Below, in pieces: positions 52,585-60,212 of a DNA stretch of 64,000 nucleotides. The translations under genes were made by a program, and so were the position numbers. This DNA is from Stenotrophobium sp050739895 (GTDB taxonomy: Bacteria; Pseudomonadota; Gammaproteobacteria; Nevskiales; Nevskiaceae). The DNA is taken from NCBI GenBank assembly GCA_050739895.1, contig JBOICK010000060.1, positions 1 through 64,000 of the forward strand, written 5' to 3'. The notes under the pieces are model-generated. The model was not told where the DNA came from and did no database searches. It worked only from the letters and a program-made list of their open reading frames with translations. How positions within the stretch are numbered: the first letter of the stretch is position 1; the number at the start of each line of letters is the position of its first letter.

Positions 52585-53376
52585 TTACAGGATGTACGGA
52601 ATCACCGCCTTGCGCTGCACCGGATAGTCCGGAAACTTCTCGTGATACCAGCGGTGATTGGTCAGCGCACGCGGCACCAGGTTGGCCAGGGTCCAGACCA
52701 GGAACGCAACGCCACCCCACGACCAGGTGGCGATGGCCCAGCCGGTCCAGACCATGAACTCGCCGAAATAATTCGGGCAACTGATTTTCTCGTAGAGCCA
52801 GCCGCGTGGAATCTTGTAGCCGGTTTCGCCGGGCTTGCGCAGCGCGGCGAGCATCGCGTCGGCCTTGCGGTTGATGCGATAGCCCAGCACGAAGACGATG
52901 ACGCCGATGATGAAGCGTGGGTCGGTCAGCCAGGCCGTCGTGTAGCCGTTGCCGATGGCGGACCACGACAGGATAGCGGCGTTGAGGAACGAGATCACCA
53001 GGTTGGAGCTGAGCGCCAGCACCGGGATCATCACCGGCGTGGTATCTCCCGGCCGCGTCTTCAACAGGAACGGAAAGATGAAACTGCGCTGGGAATAATG
53101 GCTCTGCCACATCAGGAACAGGATGAGTGGCGCCCAGTCGAAGGCGCGGTCACCGCAGAAATAGATCGCGGCGAAGCCGATCGACGACGGCGCTTCCATG
53201 ATGACCCAGGCCCAGCGTGTCGGGATGCCGGGACCCCACAACTTGTTTTCCTGTTTTTTCTTGTGACGGCCATAGGCCGCCGGCATCAGCATCAGCGCGC
53301 CGAATACCAGCGGCGACAGCGCCAGGATGAACAGCAGACAGTTGCCGTACCATTGTGCCGGAGTCGTCGGAAACAT
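52585..53376 (-). CDS. Steroid 5-alpha-reductase family membrane protein
   Basis: A 263-aa polytopic membrane protein of the 3-oxo-5-alpha-steroid 4-dehydrogenase family (SRD5A/DET2-like). The C-terminal domain is clear: YKIPRGWLYEKISCPNYFGE, FMVWTGWAIATW and VPRALTNHRWYHEKFPDYPV with the final RKAVIPYIL. These enzymes reduce the delta4 bond of 3-oxo-steroids with NADPH. Bacterial homologues can act on other enones, so steroid activity is likely but not proved. It follows the SDR gene by 11 bp on the same strand. Confidence 0.9.
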   Translation of the reverse strand: MFPTTPAQWYGNCLLFILALSPLVFGALMLMPAAYGRHKKKQENKLWGPGIPTRWAWVIMEAPSSIGFAAIYFCGDRAFDWAPLILFLMWQSHYSQRSFIFPFLLKTRPGDTTPVMIPVLALSSNLVISFLNAAILSWSAIGNGYTTAWLTDPRFIIGVIVFVLGYRINRKADAMLAALRKPGETGYKIPRGWLYEKISCPNYFGEFMVWTGWAIATWSWGGVAFLVWTLANLVPRALTNHRWYHEKFPDYPVQRKAVIPYIL

Positions 53377-53387
53377 GATGTTCGGCC

Positions 53388-54323
53388 TCAGGAATTTGTG
53401 AGGTAACGCACGCCGGTCATCTGCTCCGACAAGCTCCAGAGTTTCGCCGCCGCCGCCGTGTCCTGCGCGGTGTGCTTGCTGCCGACTTTCTTCGGATAGC
53501 CGCGAAACTCGAACAGTCCGCTCGGGCCGTAGTAATCGCCACTGCTCACGTCCGGCATGGTCGCGGCGTACAGCGTCGGCAACGCGCCCATCGACGCCGG
53601 CTGCGCCAGCACGGCATTGCCGATATTCACCAGCAGGCGCTTGATGGCGGAGCCTTCCGAAGCCGCGCCGACGATATTGGTGGCGGCATAGCCCGGATGC
53701 GCCGCCGCCGCGAGGATCGTCGAATGCGCCGCTTGCAGGCGCCGGCTCAGCTCGAAGCTGAACAACAGATTCGCCAGCTTGCTGCGCGCATAGCCTTCGT
53801 TCTTTTTATAGGACTCGCGCTGCCAGTGCAGATCGTCGAGGTTCAGGCCGCGGGTGCCGCGATGCGCGATGCTGGCGACGGTGACGACACGCGCGGCCGG
53901 CGCCGCCTGCAGCCGCTCCAGCAGCAGCCCGGTCAAGGCGAAGTGCCCGAGATGGTTGGTGCCGATCTGCATTTCGAAACCGTCACGGGTCTGCTGATAT
54001 GGCAGCGCCATCACGCCGGCGTTATTGCAGAGGATGTCGAGGCGCGGGAAACGCCTGGAATAGTCCTGCGCGAATTGATGCACCGAGGCGAGGTCCGACA
54101 AATCCAGCGGCATCAGCTCGGCTTTCGCCGCGGGCACGCGCCGCCGGATTTCAGCCAGCGCCGACTGCGCCTTGGCGGGATTCCGGCAAGCCATGATCAC
54201 CGTGGCGCCGGCGCCGGCGAGTCCGGCGACAGTTTCCAGGCCGAGGCCGCTGTTGGCGCCGGTAACGATGGCCATCTTGCCGGCCTGCGGCGGAATATTG
54301 TCGGTGCTCCATTGTGCCGCCAT
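53388..54323 (-). CDS. Retinol-dehydrogenase/WWOX-like SDR
   Basis: A 311-aa SDR with MAIVTGANSGLGLETVAGLA, MACRNPAKAQSALAEI (Arg favouring NADP), LDILCNNAGVMALPY, ARVVTVASIAHRG and YARSKLANLLFSF (YxxxK). ATG 54323 is preferred over an upstream in-frame start. It forms an operon with the steroid 5-alpha-reductase homologue 11 bp downstream, suggesting an alcohol/ketone step on the same steroid-like substrate. Confidence 0.88.
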   Translation of the reverse strand: MAAQWSTDNIPPQAGKMAIVTGANSGLGLETVAGLAGAGATVIMACRNPAKAQSALAEIRRRVPAAKAELMPLDLSDLASVHQFAQDYSRRFPRLDILCNNAGVMALPYQQTRDGFEMQIGTNHLGHFALTGLLLERLQAAPAARVVTVASIAHRGTRGLNLDDLHWQRESYKKNEGYARSKLANLLFSFELSRRLQAAHSTILAAAAHPGYAATNIVGAASEGSAIKRLLVNIGNAVLAQPASMGALPTLYAATMPDVSSGDYYGPSGLFEFRGYPKKVGSKHTAQDTAAAAKLWSLSEQMTGVRYLTNS

Positions 54324-54433
54324 AAGAATCGCGCCCCCGCGCATCTTTGCGATGCCTGAACCAGGCTAGCATGCTCGCATCGCCGCATTGCCAGGGTCAA
54401 TCGGCGCCGACGTCAGGCGCGGCACGCAGGCAA

Positions 54434-54454
54434 TCTACTGCAAACAGGTGACGC
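54434..54454 (+). repeat. 21-mer shared with 8264-8284
   Basis: Starts with T followed by CTACTGCAAACAGGTGACGC, identical to 8264-8284. It lies in the divergent gap between the SDR and the sensor kinase, 160 bp before the kinase start. No AT-rich core or matching left arm is found 114 bp away. Confidence 0.5.
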
Positions 54455-54613
54455 CGCGCTCAGGTACTGCAGGTAATTTGCATCCCATCGTTGGAGATCT
54501 TTGCCAGTAAGGTCGCCAGACACCACAAGCCGCCCGGCGGCCCAAGACAACATGGCAAAAGCGGATTGCGGCGTGGTATCGCAGGAAGCGAGACGGCGCA
54601 GGGAGAGGACCCG

Positions 54614-56449
54614 ATGAAGATATTGCGACAACTGGTGCTGGTGCTGTGCGCCGTGGCGGCCATCGGCGTGCTGCTGTTTCTGCTGCGACTGACGCAGAGT
54701 GTCGACGGCGATCTGCACCTGCAGCGTCTCGCCAACATCCGCAAGGTCAACAACCTCGATGTCGCGCTGGATCGCGCACTGACGCAGATTCGCGTGTCCT
54801 CGCTGTCGGCCACCGGCGATGCACTGACCACCACCACGCAGCAACTCGGTGGTGCGCTAGACGCGCTCGACAAGGGACCGCAGGCTCTGCGCCACCTGAG
54901 CCCGCAACTGGACAAGGATCTGGACCTGTTCCTCAACACCATCGAGGACAAATCCGAACTTGGCTTTGACTTCGAAGCACGCAACATCCTGCTCAACCAG
55001 CGCCTGATCCAGAGTGTCGACGCGGTGCCGCCGAACGCCGAGCAGGCATTGGCCGCGCTGCCTCCGAATACCGCGGCAGCGGTCCGCGATCAACTGCAAT
55101 CGGACCTCAGCCAGCTCAAGTCCGAAGTCGTCACCTATGCGGTGACGCCGACGCCGGTGAACGGCCCGGTGATCGCCGGGCTGCTGGCCGATATCGATGC
55201 CATCGCCAAAACCCAGCCGCAGGCATTCCAGGATACGGTGCTGTCCCTGCGCAACAACACCAACGAGGCGGTCGCGGACAAGAACGACCTGGTCAAGAAA
55301 CTGTCGGATTTCCTCAATCGCCCCACCGGCCCGCAGTTGCAGGCCGTAGAGCAGGCTTACAGCAACTGGCACGAACGCCAGGTCGCTCAGGCCAACAAGT
55401 ACCGCCTGCTGCTGGCCGCGTATGCCGCGTTCCTGCTGCTGGTACTCGCGTATCTGGGTGTGCGCCTGGCACGCAGCTATCGCGAGCTTGACCGCGCCAA
55501 CGCCGGACTGTCGCGCGCCAACGAAACCCTCGAGTCGCAGGTCGAAACCCGCACCCACGATCTCAGCGTCGCGCTGCAGGACCTGCGCGCCTCGCAGTCG
55601 CAGCTGATCCAGTCGGAGAAGATGGCGTCGCTGGGGCAGATGGTCGCGGGTGTCGCGCACGAGATCAACACGCCGCTGGGCTATGCCCGCAGCAATGCCG
55701 AAATCGTGCGAAATTCCCTGACCGACCTGCGCACTCTGGGCAAGGCCCAGACCCGCGCGCTGACGCTGATGACCTCTGAAACCGCCACCGACGAGGAAGT
55801 CGCGAAGGCGCTGGGCGAAGCGCAGGCCCTGGGCGAGTCCATCAACTCGGAAGAACTGGCCGGCGATCTCGACAACCTGCTGGCCGACACCGACCACGGC
55901 CTGGTGCAGATCGGCGAACTGGTTTCCAGTCTCAAGGATTTTTCCCGCGTCGACCGCTCACGCACCGACCTGTTCAACGTCAACGACGGCCTCGACTCGG
56001 CGCTCAAGATCGCCAACAACCTGCTCAAGCACCGCGTCGAGGTGATCAAATCCTACGGCGAACTGCCGAAGATCGAATGCTCGCCGTCGCAGCTCAACCA
56101 GGTGTTCCTCAACCTGCTGACCAATGCGGCGCAGGCAATCGACGGTTCCGGCAAGATTTACCTGCACACCACCGCCAGTACTGCCGGCGTCAACATCCAC
56201 GTCCTCGACACCGGCTGCGGCATGCCGGAGGAGGTGCGCGAGCGCATCTTCGAACCGTTCTACACCACCAAGCCGGTCGGCAAGGGCACCGGGCTCGGAC
56301 TGTCGATCGTCTATCGCATCATCCAGGATCACGGTGGCAACATCGAAGTCCGCTCGACGCCGGGCAAAGGCAGTGATTTCAAGATTCACCTGCCGCTGAA
56401 ACAGAGAGTGCAGGAAGAAGATGCAGCGGCGCTGCAAAGCGCAGCCTGA
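54614..56449 (+). CDS. Membrane sensor histidine kinase
   Basis: A 611-aa two-transmembrane sensor kinase. Start ATG 54614 behind GGAGAGGACC. TM1 at about 7-25 and TM2 at about 276-294 flank a periplasmic all-helical region of some 250 residues, compatible with a DAHL-type sensor. A coiled coil (ETLESQVETRTHDLSVALQD) leads to HisKA with AGVAHEINTPLGYAR (His349). The ATPase domain has VFLNLLTNAAQAIDG, DTGCGMPEEVRERIFEPFYT and GKGTGLGLSIVYRI. Between the H box and N box is an unusually long helical insert. Probably signals to the regulator encoded 28 bp downstream. Confidence 0.92.
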   Translation: MKILRQLVLVLCAVAAIGVLLFLLRLTQSVDGDLHLQRLANIRKVNNLDVALDRALTQIRVSSLSATGDALTTTTQQLGGALDALDKGPQALRHLSPQLDKDLDLFLNTIEDKSELGFDFEARNILLNQRLIQSVDAVPPNAEQALAALPPNTAAAVRDQLQSDLSQLKSEVVTYAVTPTPVNGPVIAGLLADIDAIAKTQPQAFQDTVLSLRNNTNEAVADKNDLVKKLSDFLNRPTGPQLQAVEQAYSNWHERQVAQANKYRLLLAAYAAFLLLVLAYLGVRLARSYRELDRANAGLSRANETLESQVETRTHDLSVALQDLRASQSQLIQSEKMASLGQMVAGVAHEINTPLGYARSNAEIVRNSLTDLRTLGKAQTRALTLMTSETATDEEVAKALGEAQALGESINSEELAGDLDNLLADTDHGLVQIGELVSSLKDFSRVDRSRTDLFNVNDGLDSALKIANNLLKHRVEVIKSYGELPKIECSPSQLNQVFLNLLTNAAQAIDGSGKIYLHTTASTAGVNIHVLDTGCGMPEEVRERIFEPFYTTKPVGKGTGLGLSIVYRIIQDHGGNIEVRSTPGKGSDFKIHLPLKQRVQEEDAAALQSAA

Positions 56450-56477
56450 GTTCAGGAAGAACGGAAAAGAATCGTCT

Positions 56478-57419
56478 ATGGAAGAAGCAACGGCTAAATC
56501 GCGCGTCCTGTTCGTTGACGACGAGCCGCGCATTCTCAGCACCATGCGCATGCTGTTTCGCGGCAAGCATGAGATGTTCTTCGCCGACAGCGGGACTCAG
56601 GCGCTGGAACTGCTGAAGACGCAGATCGTCGACGTCATCGTCAGCGACCAGCGCATGCCCGGCATGACCGGCATCCAGCTGCTGCGCGCGGCACGCGAAC
56701 TCAATCCAAATACGATGCGCATCCTGTTGACCGGTTACTCCGACCTCAACGCCATCATCGGCTCGATCAACGAGGGCGAAATCTTTCGCTTCGTCAACAA
56801 GCCCTGGTCCAACGACGACCTGACCACGACCGTCGCGCGCGCCGTGACCGCGGCGCGTACCAGCATGGCCGCCGCGCAGCACGGCGACGCCGCGCTAGCA
56901 GCGGCCGCCACCGGCGCGGCCGCACCCGGTGTGCTGGTGCTCGACGATGACGCGACGGTGCCGACCAGGATCCAGGCGATTCTCGGCAAGGAATTCCGTG
57001 TGTTCGGCGCCACCACCATGGAGCAGGCGGTGCATCTGCTGGAGCACGACAACATCGGCGTGGTGATTTCCGATACGCAGCTGCAGGATCATCCGGTGGT
57101 CAGCCTGATCGGCACGCTCAAGCAACATCACCCGGAGCTGGTATCGATGATCCTGACCGAGCGCGCCGACGCCGGCGCCGCCATCGACCTGATCAACCAG
57201 GGCCAGATCTACCGCTTCATCACCAAGCCGCTGAACGACAGCCAGTGCAAGATCGCAGTGACGTCATCGCTGCGCCAGCATCACCGCCTCGCGCAGAATC
57301 CCGAGTTGCACAAGCGCTACGAAGTGGAGCGCACGCCCGAACCGCATGTGGCTTCGCCGGTCGCCAGCCTGCTGAGCCGCGTGCGCTCGCTGCGCTCCTG
57401 GGTTGCACGGCGCACTTGA
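56478..57419 (+). CDS. Tandem-receiver response regulator without output domain
   Basis: A 313-aa protein with two receiver domains. The first (about 8-125) has FVDDEPRIL, phosphoacceptor Asp57 in IVSDQRMPGMTG and Lys108 in FVNKPW. The second (about 150-268) has VLDDDATV, Asp199 in VISDTQLQD and Lys250 in FITKPL. An alanine-rich linker separates them; about 45 basic residues at the end form no recognisable effector domain. Receivers of this type resemble those of RpfG-like proteins that lost the HD-GYP part. Start ATG 56478. Partner of the kinase upstream. Confidence 0.88.
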   Translation: MEEATAKSRVLFVDDEPRILSTMRMLFRGKHEMFFADSGTQALELLKTQIVDVIVSDQRMPGMTGIQLLRAARELNPNTMRILLTGYSDLNAIIGSINEGEIFRFVNKPWSNDDLTTTVARAVTAARTSMAAAQHGDAALAAAATGAAAPGVLVLDDDATVPTRIQAILGKEFRVFGATTMEQAVHLLEHDNIGVVISDTQLQDHPVVSLIGTLKQHHPELVSMILTERADAGAAIDLINQGQIYRFITKPLNDSQCKIAVTSSLRQHHRLAQNPELHKRYEVERTPEPHVASPVASLLSRVRSLRSWVARRT

Positions 57420-57438
57420 GATTTTTCGCACGCTGGCG

Positions 57439-57552
57439 GCGATCCGCTGTCGGATGCCGGGCAGATTTATTTGTTTTAATTTAATTACTATTTTTATTAT
57501 TGATTAATAATAAATAACACATTGCCTTCGGACTGCGGCAACAGCGGGTGAC
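57439..57552. repeat. 114-bp AT-core inverted-repeat element, copy F
   Basis: CCGCTGT (57444-57450) pairs with ACAGCGG (57541-57547); the outer left arm is degenerate (GCGAT for GCCAC), the right arm AGCGGGTGAC is canonical. Core 57473-57518 is 46 bp with 42 A/T, from GTTTT to ATAAC. It lies between the regulator gene and an SDR gene, 38 bp before the latter's ATG. Confidence 0.88.
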
Positions 57553-57590
57553 GCGGCGAAGGCATTTCACACAGATCAGGAGACAGACAG

Positions 57591-58382
57591 ATGCTGCTCA
57601 AAGACAAGGTGGTGATCATTTCCGGCATCGGGCCGGGCCTCGGCGTAAAGCTGGCAATCGAAGCGGCACGAGAAGGCGCCAGCGCGGTCGCCATCGGCGC
57701 GCGCTCCGCTGACAAGCTCGACGATGCCGAGCGACGCATTCGCGAAATCAGCAAAAGCTGCAAGGTGCTCAAGCAGGTCACCGATATCACCAACCGAGCG
57801 CACTGCGATGCGCTGGTGGCGGCGACAATCAAATCCTTCGGCCGCATCGACGCGCTGGTCAACAGCGCCTTCATCCACGGCGACATGGACTACGTCGCCA
57901 GCGCCAAGCTCGACGACTGGACCGCGGTGCTCGGCACCAACCTGCTCGGCACACTCAAGCTGACGCAGGCGGTGCTGCCGCAGATGCGGAAGCAGAAAAG
58001 CGGCGCGATCGTGATGATCAACACCATGGCCGCGCGCCAGGTGCCGCCGCTGGGCGAGGCCGGCTACGCGGCATCGAAGGCGGCGCTGGCCAATTCCGCG
58101 AAATATCTGGCCAAGGAAGTCGGCAAGGACGGCATCCGCGTCAACACCATTCACATGGGCTGGATGTGGGGCGCGCCGGTGCAGGGCTACATGGAGTGGC
58201 AGGCGTCCGAGCACAAGGTGCCGGTTGAAACCCTGAAAGCGCAGGTCGCCGCCAGCATCCCGCTCGGCCGCATTCCGACCGATGACGAATGCGCGCGCGC
58301 CGCGCTGTTCCTGGCCTCCGACTACGCCAGCGCCGTCACCGGCGCGGCACTCGATGCCAACGGCGGCGCATACATGCCTTGA
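57591..58382 (+). CDS. Short-chain dehydrogenase/reductase
   Basis: A 263-aa SDR starting MLLKDKVVIISGIGPGLGVK. The nucleotide motif is SGIGPGLGVKLA, an unusual proline-containing version. Further motifs: IDALVNSAFIHGD, IVMINTMAARQ and EAGYAASKAALAN (YxxxK), ending ALDANGGAYMP. Good AGGAG site. EthD gene follows after 26 bp; together with the flavin reductase and DUF1302 genes this repeats the gene types found at 14-19 kb. Confidence 0.88.
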   Translation: MLLKDKVVIISGIGPGLGVKLAIEAAREGASAVAIGARSADKLDDAERRIREISKSCKVLKQVTDITNRAHCDALVAATIKSFGRIDALVNSAFIHGDMDYVASAKLDDWTAVLGTNLLGTLKLTQAVLPQMRKQKSGAIVMINTMAARQVPPLGEAGYAASKAALANSAKYLAKEVGKDGIRVNTIHMGWMWGAPVQGYMEWQASEHKVPVETLKAQVAASIPLGRIPTDDECARAALFLASDYASAVTGAALDANGGAYMP

Positions 58383-58408
58383 GTGGTGCCCTGAGGACGG
58401 GAGCGATT

Positions 58409-59116
58409 ATGGAAAAAGTCATTTACCTGGTCTGGCGCGATCCGAAAGTCGATATCGAGACTTTCGCCCGGCGCCTGCGCGGCGATCTCGCCGCGCAGTT
58501 GCGTGTTATCCACTCGGTGCGCGGCCTGCGGGTCAATGTCGCCGACGCCGCGGTTGCTGCTGGCAGCGGCATCAAGCAAACCTGGCTGAACCCGCCGCTG
58601 GAGGCGGTGGTGCAGGTCTGGGTCGACAGCGCCATCGCGCGCCTGCGCCAGCCGGTGGATGAGGCCGTCGCCGCGCACAGCGTCCGTCACGCAGCCTATC
58701 TGGTCACCGAGTCGCAGCCGCTGCGCAATCTCGAGCATCCGCCGCGACCCGGCGAGCGCACCGAGGGCTTCTCGCAGATCGCCCTGCTGCGCATACCGAA
58801 GAAGCTGGACTACGCGCAGTGGCTCGATATCTGGCACAACTCGCATACCCAGGTCGCGGTCGAGACGCAGTCCAATTTTGAATACATCCAGAATGTGGTG
58901 ATCCGTCCGCTGACGGCAGATGCGCCGCCACTCGACGCGATGGTCGAGGAGTGTTTCCCGATTGCGGCACTGACCGACCCGTTGACCTTTTTCGACGCGC
59001 CCGGCGATCAGGCGAAGTTCGATGCCAACCTCAAGACGATGATGGACAGCGTGCACCGCTTCATAGAGCTGGGCACCATCGACGTGGTGCCGACCAGCCA
59101 GTATTGCCTGATCTGA
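58409..59116 (+). CDS. EthD-domain protein
   Basis: A 235-aa protein, start ATG 58409 (MEKVIYLVWRDPKVDIETFA). It carries ferredoxin-like dimeric alpha/beta-barrel units: the first begins VIYLVWRDP and the second FSQIALLRIPKKLDYAQWLD with IWHNSHTQVAVETQ, an EthD-type signature. EthD proteins accompany oxygenase systems and some are decarboxylases or cyclases of polyketide or aromatic substrates. The specific role is unknown. Convergent with the flavin reductase gene. Confidence 0.8.
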   Translation: MEKVIYLVWRDPKVDIETFARRLRGDLAAQLRVIHSVRGLRVNVADAAVAAGSGIKQTWLNPPLEAVVQVWVDSAIARLRQPVDEAVAAHSVRHAAYLVTESQPLRNLEHPPRPGERTEGFSQIALLRIPKKLDYAQWLDIWHNSHTQVAVETQSNFEYIQNVVIRPLTADAPPLDAMVEECFPIAALTDPLTFFDAPGDQAKFDANLKTMMDSVHRFIELGTIDVVPTSQYCLI

Positions 59117-59129
59117 TTTAAGCGTCGCG

Positions 59130-60158
59130 CTATTCGGTGGTCCAGCCGGTTCCGGATATCTTTAGTGCCGTGCGTGCGGCATCGCCCCACAATGCCGCGC
59201 CGGCCGGATCGACCGTGCCGAGCAGGCGCTTGAGCAGCGACTTCAGCACCGTGCCGTCTTCCGCGCCGAGGCGTTCCAGCAGATCGAGCTCGAACGCCTT
59301 GGCGGCGGAAATCAGGTTGAGCGCACAGGCGCGCCCGCTGTCGGTCAGCCGGTATTCCTGACCCTGACTCTCGGCGACCACCGCCATCTGTGCGACCAGG
59401 TCGCGCGCGACCAGCGCCTGCAGCGTCACCGCGCTGGAATGGTTCAGCACCGCAGCCATGCCGGCATCGAGCTCATCGGCGGTCATCGCCGGCCGCAGCG
59501 TCAGCGTCGACAGTACATAGAACTCGTCGTCGTTCAGTCCTTCGCCGGCAAGGTGCTTGCGGATCTGGCCAAAAAACTGGAAGTGACTGCGGCCCAGCAA
59601 ATAGCCGAGAAAATCCTCGCTGAAACTGCCGGCCATGTAGGCGCTGCGCGGTTTCGATGCCGCCGCCTCGCGGCGCGTGGCGTGCGCGTAGCGGCCGCTG
59701 TGAAACAGCAGCGGCGCAACCTCGGAGCGGCTGAAATTCTGCACCTCGCCGACGAAGATCACATGATCGCCGCCGTCGTACTGGAACGCGGCACGACACT
59801 CGAAGCGCGCGGTGCAACCTTTCAGCAGCGGGATACCACTGGCGCCGGTCTCGGTATCCAGCCCTGCAAACTTGTCCTCGCCGCGCCGAGCAAAGCGCGC
59901 AGACAAAGGTTCCTGATCGGTCGCCAGCACATGCACCGCCCAATGCGGCGCTGTGCGGAACGCCGGCAGGCTCATCGAATTGTTGGCCAGGCTCCACAGC
60001 ACCAGCGGCGGGTTCAGCGAGACCGAATTGAAACTGTTGACGGTCAGCCCCAGCGGCTGGCCGTCAGGGCCGCGGGTGGTGATGATGGTCACCCCGGTGG
60101 CGAAACTTCCCAGCGCCTTGCGGAATTCGGCGGCATCCAAGCTGGCAGGTACGCTCAT
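59130..60158 (-). CDS. Flavin reductase with C-terminal MarR-like domain (second copy)
   Basis: A 342-aa paralogue of the protein at 18601-19593 with the same two-part layout. The flavin reductase domain has FRKALGSFATGVTIITTRGP, VNSFNSVSLNPPLVLWSLAN and GGDHVIFVGEVQNF. The MarR-like part (about 195-335) has RSHFQFFGQIRKHLAGEGLN and LTDSGRACALNLISAAK. ATG 60158 is preferred to 60170. Likely provides reduced flavin to a monooxygenase under effector control. It lies 54 bp downstream of the DUF1302 gene on the same strand. Confidence 0.87.
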   Translation of the reverse strand: MSVPASLDAAEFRKALGSFATGVTIITTRGPDGQPLGLTVNSFNSVSLNPPLVLWSLANNSMSLPAFRTAPHWAVHVLATDQEPLSARFARRGEDKFAGLDTETGASGIPLLKGCTARFECRAAFQYDGGDHVIFVGEVQNFSRSEVAPLLFHSGRYAHATRREAAASKPRSAYMAGSFSEDFLGYLLGRSHFQFFGQIRKHLAGEGLNDDEFYVLSTLTLRPAMTADELDAGMAAVLNHSSAVTLQALVARDLVAQMAVVAESQGQEYRLTDSGRACALNLISAAKAFELDLLERLGAEDGTVLKSLLKRLLGTVDPAGAALWGDAARTALKISGTGWTTE

Positions 60159-60212
60159 TCCGGCAAACAACCTCTCAAACGCACAGCGGCGTATCCAAGA
60201 AAGCGCTGGCGT

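Noticed and set aside
54338..54454. A seventh 114-bp element ending at the 21-mer of 54434
   Set aside because: No left arm at the required position and no AT-rich core; only the right-end-like motif is present.
1096..57552. Reading the 114-bp elements as integron attC sites
   Set aside because: The GTTAT/ATAAC edges do not fit the GTTRRRY/RYYYAAC core sites, there is no integrase, spacing is invariant, and copies are scattered among unrelated chromosomal operons.
1096..57552. Reading the 114-bp elements as ordinary MITEs
   Set aside because: No target-site duplications are visible in the flanks and the interiors are not sequence-similar, although a very old or unusual mobile origin cannot be excluded.
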